64,000 nt of DNA from Imbricaverruca yamaguchii (GCA_034440575.1 JAOTOL010001615.1:612501-676500); one strand, 5' to 3'; counted from the stretch's first letter, positions 23,640-35,995 are shown. Translations and numbers: made by a program. Notes: generated by a model not told the origin, from the letters alone.

Positions 23640-23818
23640 AGCAGCGTCCGCGTGTGCGGGGAAGATGAGGCTAACTCACACGACCCGGTGTCAGGATGTG
23701 CGGGAGAAGACGAGGTTAACTCCACAGCGATGTGTCCGGGTATGCGGGAGAAGATGAGGTTAACTCCACAGCGAAGTGTCCGGGTATGCGGGCGAAAATG
23801 AGGTTAACTCACGTGGTT
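23640..23818. repeat. 44-bp minisatellite, 4 copies
   Basis: Unit with GTGTCCGGGTATGCGGG then GATGAGGTTAACTC. The two middle copies are nearly identical and the outer two are diverged. Confidence 0.93.
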
Positions 23819-24420
23819 ATGCGCCTGTACTGAGAAGCCGACAAGGTGGCGGGGTTCGTAGTAGTTGGTGTTTAGTGTTTGTGTAGTGAAATTGTGCGTC
23901 AGTTTGGGGACCCATAATTTGTGGTTCGAGTGATATTCTAGGGAAACCTGGTTCGGATCGCGGATACTTGGGTAGACAGACTTGCTGCCGACTGGTCTCT
24001 GAAGACGGCAACGCTTGTCCGGCTGGCCACGTTAATTCAGTGCCTGTTCAGTGCAGCGTGACAGTCCACCCTCGTCGACAACTGATCAGCGACTCCTAAG
24101 CGCTGGGGGCCTCTACACTCACTGACCGGCATCCGTACCTCATGACCCGCCACACCCGGCGGAAGTCACGATGGGCAGTCGGCCAGTCATCGGCACACAG
24201 ACGCTGGCTCAGCAGCCTGGCGCGCCGTGCCAGCTGCTGCGATGCGGCGGGACGGCGACTGGCGACTTCGAGCACATACAGCCATGTCCTCGCTACCTAA
24301 CTTGATATTAAAGGTGCCGCTAGAAGCCAACTTCGCTACATTTGGACTGGAACCCCTTCGGAGTGGATCAGAGGATAACTGAACGTGGTCGGATGGCTCA
24401 ACTAATGCATTCAGACGATT
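23819..24420. other. non-coding stretch
   Basis: Moderately GC-rich sequence. No supported exon. Confidence 0.45.
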
Positions 24421-24992
24421 CTTGTGCACATGGGTGTAACTACGGATTCGAAATGGGGGACAAATCATGGACGCGGTAAGTTTAAACAAGATAGAGGGAC
24501 CTAGACCTCCCCCCACACAAAAACAAATCCTTGGAATTCAGCCATTTTCTTAATGTCATTTTCCGTCACTTCAATTTAATGTTCAATGTATTGCAATTTT
24601 TCACCTTTACAATTTCTAACAATGATATTTTGGGAACTAAGGGTTCCACGAAAATTAGTAAGTATCACTACTTATCACTGCCTGTGAACATCTATCTCTA
24701 TGTCGTATGTGCTGGAGCCGATTTCACCATCACCATAGATCAATGGTACAAGTATGTTAAACGTTGTCCTCTTGTAGCAGGAAAAACATGAAATATTTGG
24801 CGATGGTTTTACGACAACAAAAATGTCATACGGGCAGATATTTCCATGCAATGACAACCAGGGTGGATCAAGGGTGTGGTACTGAGGGCATGCACCCCCA
24901 CATGGAAGGTGGCGTCCCCCAGGCCAGAAAACCCCTCTGGAAAGGTTCCAATGTACTCGTCTGTGGCTTCTCTTGCAAATTTGATAACTTCC

Positions 24993-25512
24993 GTTGAACC
25001 CATCTCTCCGGTCAGATCCTCACAGTCTCGGGGGCAGGCTGATAGGGAGATCCCCTCTAAAATCCAAACTAAGCGTCGCACGAAAACGAAAGAGTTGTCA
25101 TCGGAACGCGCTCGTCGAGTAGGGCTCTCCACTCCCACACAAAAGAAAATTCCAAAAGTGACGTCGCTAGGGGACCTAGATTTTCATGAATTACATTATG
25201 ATTTGGCTCTGGGGAGTTAATTTTGAGGTATATTTGAGAAAAATGGAATCCGAAAAGGACAGTGAAACGACCAGGATTGTACAATTTTCTTCGACATCCA
25301 AAAGTATAAATTTAGTTTTTGAAGTTTCGAAATTTTGAGTTTTCAAGTTTTCTTTAATTTTCCTTTTCTAATTGGTAGAGCTGACCGAAAAACGTTGTTC
25401 AAAGTCAACTTGCTCCCTTAAACAATATTCTAATAGGCAAATATGCAAAATTAATTAGTCAAAAACGAAAAAAGAAAACTTCCTTTCGTACGTTTTGTTG
25501 CATCCCTAAAGT
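24993..25512 (+). mobile_element. family F (TTAA-type) copy 1, 3' part missing
   Basis: Starts GAACCCATCTCTCCGGTCAG, close to the start of the copy at 30043, and runs in parallel through AAGCGTCGCACGAAAACGAA, AAAGTGACGTCGCTAGG and CATCCCTAAAG. It then stops matching where the roughly 273-bp array begins. The right terminus is lost. Confidence 0.75.
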
Positions 25513-25514
25513 CA

Positions 25515-26790
25515 TACCCTGGGTTGAAATGTTACTCGAGGGTTGCCTACGGGCTTTCTCTTGATGCCAAGCTGGGTAGCTCTGGGAGAAAACGAAGAAA
25601 CGCTGAGCGACCGAAGTAATGAGTTTGACCTTTGACTTTGACCATTAATGTGATTTCTGAATAGTCTGCTAGAGTGCCAAACGGCACGTCGAGTGACTCC
25701 ACTTGATGGAAATTGAAGATATAGCGACGAGGCGCGAGGACTTCAAACAATTTAAGCTAGCCTTCGGTCTTGTGATCTGACATTCGCATGTCCCGGCCTG
25801 AAATGTTACTCGAGGTGCACCACGGGTTATTGCTTGATACCAGATGTGTGTAGGTTAAGGCGAAGAAAAAATGCGAGGCGACCAAAGAATTCGGTTCGAC
25901 CTTTGGCATTATAAATTAGTTATATTTGATAATATTATATTACGGCACAAGTCACGTCCAGTGACACTCACTTGGTGCAAATTGAACCCAAAGCGACGAA
26001 TCGCGAGGACTTCGAAAAATTCAAATTAGCCTTTGACTTTGAGGTTTGACCTTGACGTATCCCGGTTTAAAAATGTTACTAGAGGGTTCACCATGTGCTG
26101 TCGCTTGATAGTGGATCTGGGTAGGCTTAGGCGAAGGCCAGAAAATTGCGATGCGACCGAAGAAATCAGTTTAATCCGTCGAGATTATTTAGAAATATCG
26201 TCTTTCTGATTTCTGCACAACAAGACAACACGAATGGCACAACACAAATTACATACATTTTCTACAAAGTGAAGCCATAGCGACGAAACGCGATTACATC
26301 GAAAAACTCAATCAAACATTTGACCTTGATATGTCCCCGTTTGAAATGTTACTCAAGTGTTCATCACAGATTATTACTTTATACCAAATTTGAATAAGCT
26401 TGAGAGCAAAAGTGGCGATCGAAGGATCAGCTTGGCCTTTGTCATTGACATATAACTCGATAGCCTAGCATTCTGATACTGCATAGTAAGCCACGTCGAA
26501 TGACGTCCATTTCATAGAAATGGAAGCGATAGCAACCGAACCTCGCGTTCGTTCGATATCGCTTCAATATCGCCATCTAACAAATGAAGCTAAACTTGGC
26601 CTAGAAGTTTGACCGTCACCTGTACCAATTTGAAATGTTGCAGGATGGTTCACCACGGGCTTGATGCTTGATACCAGACTTGGACAGGTTTGGGTGAAAA
26701 CGAAATGGGTTTGGATGAAAAAAAAAATGGGAGGCGACCGAAGAAACCGGTTTACGTTGAACCTTGACCGTTAAAGTGATAATGCGAGAC
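25515..26790 (+). repeat. diverged about 273-bp tandem array, 5 units
   Basis: The block (G/A)AAATGTTACTCGAGGGTTCACCAC and its variants starts at 25526, 25800, 26070, 26343 and 26632 (spacings 274, 270, 273 and 289). Each is followed by CTTGATACCAGA-like and GCGACCGAAGAAA-like blocks. Identity between units is low, so the array is old. The fifth unit is truncated near 26790. Confidence 0.85.
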
Positions 26791-27445
26791 CCATGTAGTT
26801 CCTTTCAGCGTGTTCAGTACAAGCATGTGTGATATTTGATTCGAACGATCATAAACCCGTCGTTGAATTCTGATGCCAATGCAAATACGCCTTTGGGAAA
26901 CTCGTCGCTCAACACGAATACGAATACGACGTTAACTTGATGACGTGCTGAAGGCTGCCCATGACCCCAAGGACACCCAGAGTCTCATTCGTTCAGTATA
27001 TATCAATATATGAGCAGGGGAATGCAACGTAAGTGTATAAAGTCTTCCGATAATTATATAAGTAATTAAATAAGTTATTGCCTGGCAGAGCACAATTTTC
27101 CACCCAAGTGAAAACAGAAGATGATCAAGGTTCATGTTATTCAAGAATGGCATGGAAGCAAAAATTTCTAACGTTTGCTAATTTGCCTTTCGGAGATTTG
27201 TGAAGATAGATAGCCTGTGAAGGTCGTTGATTGGCTACATCGGCTTTTAATATTATTGGTGTTTCTCTTGCATTAATATTTGTACTCTATAAATAATTAA
27301 GTAGACTTTTGCTGCCATGCTACTCAGGTATCTGAGGCTTTGGGGGACACGGAAATAAATTGAGGGGGACAAATCGTCACTTTTCAGAAATTGTGGGACA
27401 TGTCCCCAGCCCCCCACCCCCAGTGCTTACACCCATGCTGGTGCA

Positions 27446-28536
27446 AGCCCGTCGTTGATATCTGTTGCTATTTTCCATTATCTGATGACGACAGCTATCA
27501 GCCAGTGTATCGTTATAGTTCGGGAGTCGGCCGGCCGATGACTTGAGAGGGAGATGCTTGTTGGGCATGCGACAGCCAGCGCAATGTGTTCGCTGTGACT
27601 TCGGTGGCACGTCTCCATCTGCTGAAGTCTTCGTGACGCGGGGGGTCCCAACGTGCACTCCATCCGCGCCTAGCTCAGACTACCTGATTCAGGCCTGGCC
27701 ATGCACACATCACCGACAACATGGTCGGTCTCTGATGTCACCACGGCCTTCGATCGTGCCCACTGCAGCCGACGACCGCTGGTGTCGGCCGGCTATTCCG
27801 AACTGCTAAAACACGCCATAAAAGGTGCCAATAGATCACCGTCCAGCACACACCGGGAGCCAAGCCTGCAGCGGTCGTCAGCGAACAGGATCGACCGCGA
27901 GGTTCGCCACGCTGGACGAATGAGTCGCATTGTGAGCCACACGGGTCAGCACATGCACCCTGCAAACAGGCCGCTGAGTGTTTGCTGGTGCCGCAAGCGG
28001 ACGACTGAGGTAGCGTCGCCAAGGCGAAAGCCCCGGGTGACCGTAAACAAAGTGACGGCGTGGTTGATGACGAACATTGGCCAGGATCGACAATGAAGAA
28101 CATCAGACGTTGACGAACATTGGGCGGCCCGGGTAGAATGTGGCGAATAATGAACGGAATTCACGCTTGGAATATCGGAAATCGATTCGCTTCACATGTC
28201 CCGAACGATGGCAAAGCAGTCGCCAGTACAGTGCACTGAAAAAGACAGTCTGAGAACATATTAATTAGGTTGCTCACGAAAGGACAGAAATCGGACTCAT
28301 GTTTTGAATGAGTGCACTTTTCGGAACTGAGAACCTATAGTTTGCGGATTTATGCTATGGACCAAGTAGGTTTCTAAATATCCATGCGTAATTTTATCCA
28401 GGCATCGCAAGAAATAATGCAGGTATCAAGTTTAGTCAAGTTACGGCTACCATGAGAATATATTTTGGACTTGTCCATTTTTTTTTCAATGGCGTCCGGC
28501 CGCCATTGCTGTGCAATCTGTACGGAGTTACCCGGG
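27446..28536. other. non-coding stretch, GC-rich in its first part
   Basis: 27480 to 28100 is GC- and CpG-rich, with overlapping frames on both strands and none convincing. No donor/acceptor pair with a clean frame was found. Confidence 0.4.
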
Positions 28537-29239
28537 TATAGCTTGATGGTGACTCCAGTCCGAAGTGTGCAGATTAATTATGGAGAACAAAGGTAAGTGG
28601 AATCTCATAACATCACATTCTTATAAAAATTGTATACAGCTGCCTCGTAAGCTTCATTGTATCACAGATCTGGTCAACTGCCGGGCGGAAATTTCGGAAG
28701 TTCAAAGTGTTACGCATTTAACGGCTGCTAATATTTTGTACGACAGCTACAGTGAAGTCTTGCGATTTTTTCCATCATTATTTTTTTTTTTGGGGGGGGC
28801 TCAAATGTATTAAACACCATCTTCATTGGGACATAAACGTGCTCGGCACACAGCACAGGCGATTTTTCGTGTGTTCCCCAAACCGAACAGCGGTGTTCGG
28901 AATACGGCACGTTTGTCTGCGCCTGTTCTGCTGGCGAAGTGTGTGCTGAATTTCGCACGCGGGGCTCAAGCATTTTAAGCACGCAGAGTTGCATTTTGGA
29001 AGGGTGGAATAAGTAATTAACATTTGGGAAGAGACACACTTCCTCGGAGGGGTGCCACCGGCGGAAAATTATCTAAGTGGGGGAAGGGTGTACTGAAGTT
29101 TACTGAAAGGGCACCTTTCCAACCCAAAGGGATGCATTTTTCTTCTGCGCCCCATTCCCAATGATAGTTATTGGATACACCTTTGCTAAATGCAACCTTG
29201 TAAGTCCGTGTTCGGAATTCAGTACAAACTTTACTTGTT

Positions 29240-30024
29240 TTAATCCGGGAAGGGGTGATATTCCCCCCACCCTAAGGTTTCGCACAGATAGCGACGCAAC
29301 GGCGCACTACCTCCCGCCGAAATTTGGCACACCTTTTCCGACATCAATTTGGCATGTTGTTTGAGAACTTTGAGGTCTGGTCACCTAGGGCCGACAGGTT
29401 GGTCAAGGTCAAATGAGGTGACCTCCAGAAACGTTCAACCAGTCGTCACGCTTTGACAGATAACGCTATTTTAAGCAAATTTTCAGTATCTGTTCATGTT
29501 TAGGGATGAAATATAACGCACTGGAGGAATTTTTGTTTTTCGTTTTTAATGACTAATAATTAATTTTTCATATTTGCCCATAAGTGCTAAAATAGAAGGT
29601 TCTGGCTATAGTAAGCAATTTTATGAGAGCAAGATGACTTCAAACCACATTTTTGCTTGGTTCGCTCTACCCATTACAAAGAGGAAAATGAAAAGTCGAA
29701 AATGCAAAATTGTATAATATTTTTTTTTTAATGCCAGCACGAATTTATGGCCATAATCGATTTCGCCTTCCTTTTCTGAGTACAAACATTTTTTCCATAT
29801 CTCCCCCAGAATGAACTCTCGGAGACAAAAATATGTCGGTCATAAATACATAGACCCTCTAGTGACGTCACTTTTGGGGTGAAACAAATTGTGTGGGTGG
29901 GTTCTGACCCTACCCATCGAGTACTTTCCAATGACACCTCTTTCGTTTTCGTGCGACCCTTAGTTTGGAGATTAGAGTGGGTTGTATCTACAACCTCTCC
30001 CGGGACAGGGTGTGAGGATCTGAC
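29240..30024 (-). mobile_element. family F copy 2 (inverted partner)
   Basis: Reads on the minus strand from GTCAGATCCTCACACC through AAGGGTCGCACGAAAACGAA and AAAAGTGACGTCACTAG to a GGTTTCGCACAGATAG-type distal part. Its first about 15 bases, including the TTAACCC end, are missing and replaced by an A run. Confidence 0.75.
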
Positions 30025-30042
30025 AAAAAAAAAAGATGTTAA

Positions 30043-30826
30043 CCCATCCACTCTCCGGTCAGATCCTCACACCCCGTCTCGGGGCGGGGGGCTGATAGAA
30101 CCCCCTCTAAAATCCAAACTAAGCGTCGTACGAAAACGAAATAGGTGTCACCGGAAATCGCTCGACGAGTAGGGTCCAACACCCCCCCAAAAAACATTCC
30201 TCACAAAATGACGCCACTCAGGGGCCTAGAATTTCACGACTTACATCATGTTTTTGGCTCTAGGGAGTTCATTTTGGGGATATTTGAAGAAAAAAAATGG
30301 TTTGGAATTAGAAAAGGACAGCGAAATCGACCAGTGCCATACAATTTTTTAGTGACCAAAAAATCAAAATGTTAGTTTTTGACATTTCAAAATGTTGAGC
30401 TTTTAAGTTTTCTTTAAATTTTTCCATTTTTAATGGGTAGAGCGGACAGAAACACGTTGTTCGAAGTCTACTTGCTCTAACAAAAAATACATACCTTAGC
30501 CAGAATCTTCGGTTTGAACGGAAAAAATGAAAAATTCATCTTGTAGGTTTTGTTACATCCCTAAAGATAAACAAACGCTGAAAGTTCCATTACAATATCT
30601 GTATCCGTTAAAGGGTGACGACTGGTTAAACTTTTTGTAGGTGACCTCACTTGACCTCGACCAATTCGTTGACCATAGATGACCTAACTTTAAAAATCTG
30701 ACGCAATATGCCAACTTGATATGGAAAAGTATTCCAAATTCCGGCACGCTGCCGCGCGCCGTTCTTTCACTATCTGTGAAAGACCTGAGGGGAGGGGGCT
30801 GTTGAAGACCCCCAAGACGGCGCGGG
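30043..30826 (+). mobile_element. family F copy 3, complete, TTAA-flanked
   Basis: 784 bp between TTAA (30039 to 30042) and TTAA (30827 to 30830). Ends read CCCATCC... and ...GGCGCGGG, a short imperfect inverted terminus. Other copies suggest CCCGTC at both ends. TTAA target sites with CCC-type termini are typical of piggyBac-like elements (family knowledge). No transposase is present, so it would be non-autonomous. Confidence 0.7.
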
Positions 30827-31226
30827 TTAAAAAGATGAAAGGGTTAATAAGCGCAAATACATGTGCTGTATTCCGACCATCGCCGTTATGTTCGGGGAAC
30901 GCACTGAAAATTGCCTGTGGTGTTTGCCGAACAATGTTATACCCCAATGAAGACGAAGTTTAATGCATTTGAACCCAAGAAAACGTGATTGCACGAAATA
31001 GAAGGATTCACTGTAGCTGTCGTTGCACAAGTTATTAGCAGCCACTGAAGGCGTGATATTTTTAGCTTTGGAATTTGCTGCCCTACAGTTGACCAGATCT
31101 ATAATTCAATGAAGCATAGTAATCAGCTAGACAATTTTTGAAAGGACTATAACGTCATGCGATTCAACTTCCCATTGTACTCCATAATAATCTGCACACT
31201 TCGGACTGAATCACTGAAGCTACGTC

Positions 31227-31681
31227 CCACCGTTAGTGTTAGTTGTCCTCCTCGACCAGCATCTTAGTTGGGGTTCTCACTGTATCAGATTTCTCTCACA
31301 TTCTCACTGAACTGTCTCCAGCTGCCGAAGGACACTCCGACAGTCCCGTCACGGTTGAAGGCGGTTGGGCGGTGACGGATAACATACTAGTGGCAGGTTT
31401 CTCCTCCGTACTCCGTGGGCTGTTCGGACATATCTCTTTGGGGATAAAAGAGGCCAAGAACGCGGCGTGGAAAACAACGGAGGAAGAAGTTGCGTTCTAC
31501 CTGAACTTGGTCTCAGCGCAAGTCCTGGAAGCTCCCCGTGTCTCCTTTATGCCTGGGTAGGTGAACATTATGTCCAGCCACATGTCCATACTTGAGATTG
31601 TTGTCTGCAACTGACGTAGCGAATACGCCAACGACGATGATATTTAATGCAAAAGCATGACTGTTTCTATGGAGTGGCGGC
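31227..31681. other. non-coding or unassigned
   Basis: A 105-codon plus frame (31243 to 31560) includes VEGGWAVTDNILVAGF and EAKNAAWKTTEEEVAF. I recognise no family and no splice sites. Confidence 0.35.
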
Positions 31682-31915
31682 CGGGGGGGGGGGCCTAAAA
31701 ACCCCCCCCCCCCCCCCCCACCCCCTTTTTTTTTTCCCCCCAAATTAAAAAACCCCAAATTAAAAATAAAATAATTAAAAAAAAAAAACTTCTTTTATCA
31801 AAATTCTTTTTAACCCCCCATAAATTTAAAAATTTTTTAATCAACTAAAAAACTTTTTATAAATTTTTTTTAATTAAGATTTAATTATGTTTTTTTAAAA
31901 AAAAATTTTTCTAGC
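31682..31915. other. homopolymer-rich, suspect sequence
   Basis: A run of G, a run of about 17 C, then T, C and A/T homopolymers with almost no information, unlike anything else in the window. It lies between ordinary sequence on both sides. It is more likely a sequencing or gap-filling artefact than biology. Confidence 0.6.
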
Positions 31916-32559
31916 GTGACAGATTCAATTAACCAGCCCGGTCCTGTCATCAATTTCATCATTGCTCCGAGAAACCAGCAAAAAGTACAGAACTATCGTC
32001 ATGCCCTCCAGCCGCCGAACAGCCACCAGCCTGCCAGCCGCAAACGCGCAAGAACACCTCCATCAATCTTTTCGCACCCTCCACCCCCGTCAACTTCCCC
32101 CAGGACAGCGCCCCATATGCCTGCGGGTCCAAGTAGTACCGACCCGGGCCAGCCGAGCCGGCCGCGGCCGGCGCTAACGTAACATTGCCGAGCCGTTCGC
32201 TGGCTTGGTCGCCCCGCCAAATCTGTCCGGTCGGACGCCGACGACGGCTGAGGAGGCGAGGATGCCGGGCGGACAGCAGGTGAAGAGGAGAGCCCTGCAA
32301 CGATCATTACTATCATCTCAAAGGAGTACTCCCGGCACTGGGGGTCGTGTAGAGTGTTGCCCATCTTGCTCGTTCCACTTTTACGGGACCGGTGGTACAG
32401 AGACTGCCGGCCAAGAAATCCGCGCCGGATGTCTGTTCAGCAGCGGCGACATCGCATGAACCGGGTCACGGATCAGCAGCGTTGCCGCGACAGGCCCTTC
32501 TTCTTTCGTCATTCCGTCTCGCCTCACCATCGGTCAGACTCAGCATACGCTGCGTGCTG
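31916..32559 (+). other. GC-rich leader of LINE-D (probable)
   Basis: Proline- and arginine-rich frames, shifted relative to one another, lead up to the endonuclease reading at 32577. This may be the 5' untranslated or ORF1 remnant of LINE-D. No zinc knuckle or other ORF1 hallmark is visible. Confidence 0.35.
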
Positions 32560-33518
32560 CCACCTGCCCTGAGCCGGTGCGCACCCTGGCGATTGGACAT
32601 GCTAACGTCCAGTCATTAGTGCCGAAAATGAACTGTGTTCTTCGCACTCTGCAAGAACACAAACTAGACCTTATGTGCTTATCTGAAACTTGGCTCTCTT
32701 CCGCCGTGTCCGACAGAATCCTAGTATTTCCAGGCTATAAACTAGTGCGTCGTGACCGTCCGGCCCAGTCGGGCCGCGCGTCCAGCTGCTGCAGCCCGAG
32801 GCGTGGCGTCGCCATCCTATGTAAGGAAAAGTTCAATATGAAGCTGCTGCCTATATCAGTACTGGTTCGTCCTGCGAGACGCTGTGGGTGTCTGTGAGTG
32901 GCGGGGGACGCCTGTGTCACTTTGGTGGTTTACCGCCCGCCATCGGAGCCCGTATCTGACGGTCTGGACGAGCTACAAACCAGCTGCGTGCCGCCATCGC
33001 TCGCAAGCCAACCTTTGCCTGGCGATGTGAACATCAACCCTTCGTTCCGACTGCCCCGGTGTTCGTCGCTACGGACAGGTGCTGCAGGATCTCGGCCTCT
33101 CTCAGCTTGTCCGGCAGCCGACCCACGTGGCCGACGGCAAACTGCTGGACCATATCATCACCAATGTCCCGATATTGAGTCGGCCATTCAGCTGCCGCTC
33201 GTACCGATTGCTACCATCTGACAATAATTGTGCGCGTGCCCTACCGCGGCTGCGTGTCGCCGGGCGTCCTTACCTATCGCCCTGGCGGAAGATTACGACG
33301 CCTTGTGCCTTCATTTGCAGGCGACTGAGGATGTACCGGGCAGCGGGGTGACGCAACCGAAGGAGTTCATGCACTTGTGGCATGTGGCGGTGAACTGTAT
33401 TGTCCACTCAAGACCGTCCACCCCCGCCGGGCATGTGCCCGTGGGTGGTGACAGTCCGTACCTGCTGCAGCTCATGCTACCTGACCAGGCTTTTCAGTCT
33501 GGCGGAGCTATCGACGAT
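32560..33518 (+). pseudogene. LINE-D 5' part: AP-type endonuclease remnant
   Basis: The frame beginning LAIGHANVQSLVPK, followed by LDLMCLSETWL and GVAILCKEKF, is the N-terminal half of an apurinic-type endonuclease of a CR1/L2-like LINE. The second half (VVYRPPSEP, GDVNINPSF, then DHIITNVPILS in another frame) follows after stops and frameshifts. Conserved positions N (HANVQS), E (SETW) and GD.N (GDVN) are visible. The reading is broken at 33519 by LINE-C inserted on the opposite strand and resumes near 37277. Confidence 0.8.
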
Positions 33519-33831
33519 TATTATTTATTTATTTAAAATACATGTCCTCCACTGCAGTGGCTGTTACGGACAGTCTGGGATGAACTCCAGATATTTACAA
33601 AGGAAGGATAGATGTGTGTCAATAGTGGAGCAGATGCGCAACAAACATTCGTACGCCAACATAATATAATATCCATATCACTTTCCGCACTGCATACACC
33701 GTACTTGCAAACGAGCTATACACAGTGGCTTGTATAAGGATAGGAAAGCGATGGCCTAAAGGTGACTTCGTAGTGTACACTATCCATGTTGTAAGTTTTT
33801 TTTGTGGACTAGTGTTGTTCGTGGAGATACG

Positions 33832-35190
33832 CTAGTGCATGTTTCTTAAGTTAGACAGCTTCGATGTTTTAGTTTCAGTAGGAAGTTTGTTGTAGTGGAA
33901 GACAGACGAGTAGAGAAATCTCCCGGCCAGCCTCTCGTATGTGGCAGGCCGATGGTCGTCTGCACTGTGTGACGGCTTGCAGGGTAGAGTTTGAAGTGAT
34001 TTCACCGGCAATCGTAGGCTCACCCGTCAGAATGATCTTGTGGAGCAAAGTGAGACTGTGAAATAGGTACAGATCAGCTGCAGTGAGGAGACCTAACTCG
34101 TTTCGGACATCAGTAATATGATCAAATTTTCGGAGACCTGACACGACTCTAGTGGCGAAGTTAATGATCTTGTCTAGTCTGTGGATATTTGCTGACGACC
34201 CGTTCCGTAAACAGATATGCAGTATCGGATATTGGATATAACTAGGCTTTGACTATAGTGAAGAGGGTGCTGGTCGGCAGATGGTGACGCAGATGGTTCA
34301 GGGCCAGAAGGAACCCAGACACTTCCGACAACAACAGCTACATGGGAATCCCAAGACATGTGGCGATCAAATGTTACCCCAGGTTCTTACACGAATGTTT
34401 TCATCTATCACGGCGTCCCTAAGCACACTCGTATCGGGGTAATATTGCGCAGATTTTGACGCGATCCGAGAGTAAGAGCTGAGTTTTGGTCGGTTCACCT
34501 TCAGCCGTTATCCAGGAAGTAGTCGTAGAGTTGGCTCAGGCATGTCTCCATCTGACTTATCAAATTTGGGGAGATCAGATTTCCGACCGGAGATGAGGAC
34601 CTGTGTGTCGTCTGCGAACTGGGTGACATGTGCTACCGGGACGTGCAGACTGAGGTCGTTCGAAAAGATGCAATAGAGAAGTGGACCTAATGATGAGCCT
34701 TGAAAGACACCTATGTTGTTTGGGGAAAGGAGGAGAGATGCCTGTTTCCGTGTTGATCTGAGATCCTAACAGCCTGCGTGTGACCTCCCAGATATGCTTT
34801 AAACCAGTCGGTATCGATTCCATGGAGTTGAAGTTTAGTGAGCAGTTTGGTGTGGTCTATTACATCGAAACATTTACTGAGATCCAGAATGCAAAGGAGA
34901 GCTACTTCCGAACGGTCCATGCTGCTAGTATTTCGTCCGTGACTGAGATAAGGGCGGTTTCCGTAGAGTGGCGTAGTCTGAAGCCGTGCTGAGTTTGGGC
35001 CAGTAGGTGGTTTGAGTTTAGGTAGTGATAGAGTTGTTTCTGCACTACTCTCTCAGTGATCTTGGCGATCACCGGAACCAGTGAGATGGGTCTAAAATTA
35101 GAGGGATCCGAAGGATCTCCTGATTTGTGAATGGGAGTTACTATTGACTGTTTCCAGTGGAGGGTATATCAGCTGTAGTCAGGCATGTGT
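33832..35190 (-). pseudogene. LINE-C reverse transcriptase, frameshifted
   Basis: Fragments in several frames. VTPIHKSGDPSDPSNFRPIS lies near 35150 to 35090. Next come CILDLSKCFDVIDHTKLL and LQLHGIDTDWFKAYL (34920 to 34711), then the catalytic FADD as FADDTQ on 34618 to 34601, and late thumb segments such as LGLLTAADLYLFHSL (34144 to 33875). The enzyme would copy element RNA at nicked DNA. Frameshifts between each block show the copy is inactive. Motif order and sequence fit the CR1/L2 group. Confidence 0.85.
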
Positions 35191-35198
35191 TTATAATG

Positions 35199-35762
35199 TC
35201 AAGCAGCACTTCGCCGATAAAAAGAACAGAAATTTGATGACCTTAATACAGATCCCGTCGGTCCGCACGCACTTGTGCTTCTCATGTTTATGACGATATT
35301 GGCTAGCTGTTCAAGAGATATGGGTGATACTTTATAGGAGCTGGTAGAGACGCGCGATAGCCGACAACTGGGAGATGTGTGTTCAGGCATGTTTGCCTGG
35401 AGTTTGACTTCTGCTGATATTTTTGGTCCGACACTAACAAAATAATGATTTAGCTGCTCAGGTAGAACCTGAGGTTGTACTCTGTGAGATCCTTTTTGTA
35501 TCGATAATAGGCTTGATAGCACGCCACGCAGCTGATGGGCCTTTTGAGCTATCTTTCCGCTAATCTCTTCCCTACAGTCAGCTCTAATAGCTGATCGAAC
35601 TTGTCGGTTAAGTATTTTGTAAGTGTTTCTATCTTGTAAGCGCAAGGCTACATTTCGCCGATGCATGAGATGTTTGGTAGCTTCGCTAACATGTGGTGCT
35701 GTAGGGTTCCGAATTTTGATGTTTCTGAGTGGCAGGTGCTCGTCGAGGATAGGTGTCAGCAA
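35199..35762 (-). pseudogene. LINE-C linker between endonuclease and RT
   Basis: 187 open codons, including APHVSEATKHLMHRRNVALR and QLNHYFVSVGPKISAEVK, the latter typical of the segment between endonuclease and reverse transcriptase in CR1/L2 elements. It ends where the RT frame shifts. Confidence 0.75.
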
Positions 35763-35995
35763 TCTCAGCAGTGTGTCCCATTTATCGGTTACTGAGATGC
35801 GACCAGTGACCTGGACCCAGTCGATCTCACCAGGTCAAAGGTCAGTTCGGAGGTGTCCACTGTCCGAAAGAACGTGATTTTATCACGGTGTTAACTGAGG
35901 CAGGCCTGTTTACTTTAATTGAACATGTGATAAATTTGTGGGGACTGTAGTGGCAGAAACTCACTTGGGTCTGTCGACAGAGGTGGGTGAATTTG

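Larger units (their letters stand above)
24429..27437. mobile_element. putative 3.0-kb hAT-like element
   Basis: The left end starts CATGGGTGTAAC and the right end finishes TTACACCCATG, giving an 11-bp perfect terminal inverted repeat (CATGGGTGTAA). The flanks are CTTGTGCA (24421 to 24428) and CTGGTGCA (27438 to 27445), an 8-bp target duplication with one mismatch, as hAT elements produce. The right 325 bp recur at 13405 to 13736, ending at the same TTACACCCATG. No transposase is visible. The interior holds a family F copy (24993 to 25512) and a diverged tandem array (25515 to 26790). It may be a non-autonomous element, or two half-elements. Confidence 0.6.
28537..31226. repeat. 2.7-kb imperfect palindrome (fold-back structure)
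   Basis: The outer arms 28537 to 28930 and 31226 to 30845 are inverted copies. Both carry CAGTCCGAAGTGTGCAGATT, CAGATCTGGTCAACTG and CGACAGCTACAGTGAA. The inner arms are two opposed family F copies (about 29240 to 30024 and 30043 to 30826). At the centre, GGTGTGAGGATCTGAC (30009 to 30024) faces its perfect complement at 30058 to 30073. The left arm carries about 300 extra bases (about 28950 to 29240). Confidence 0.88.
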
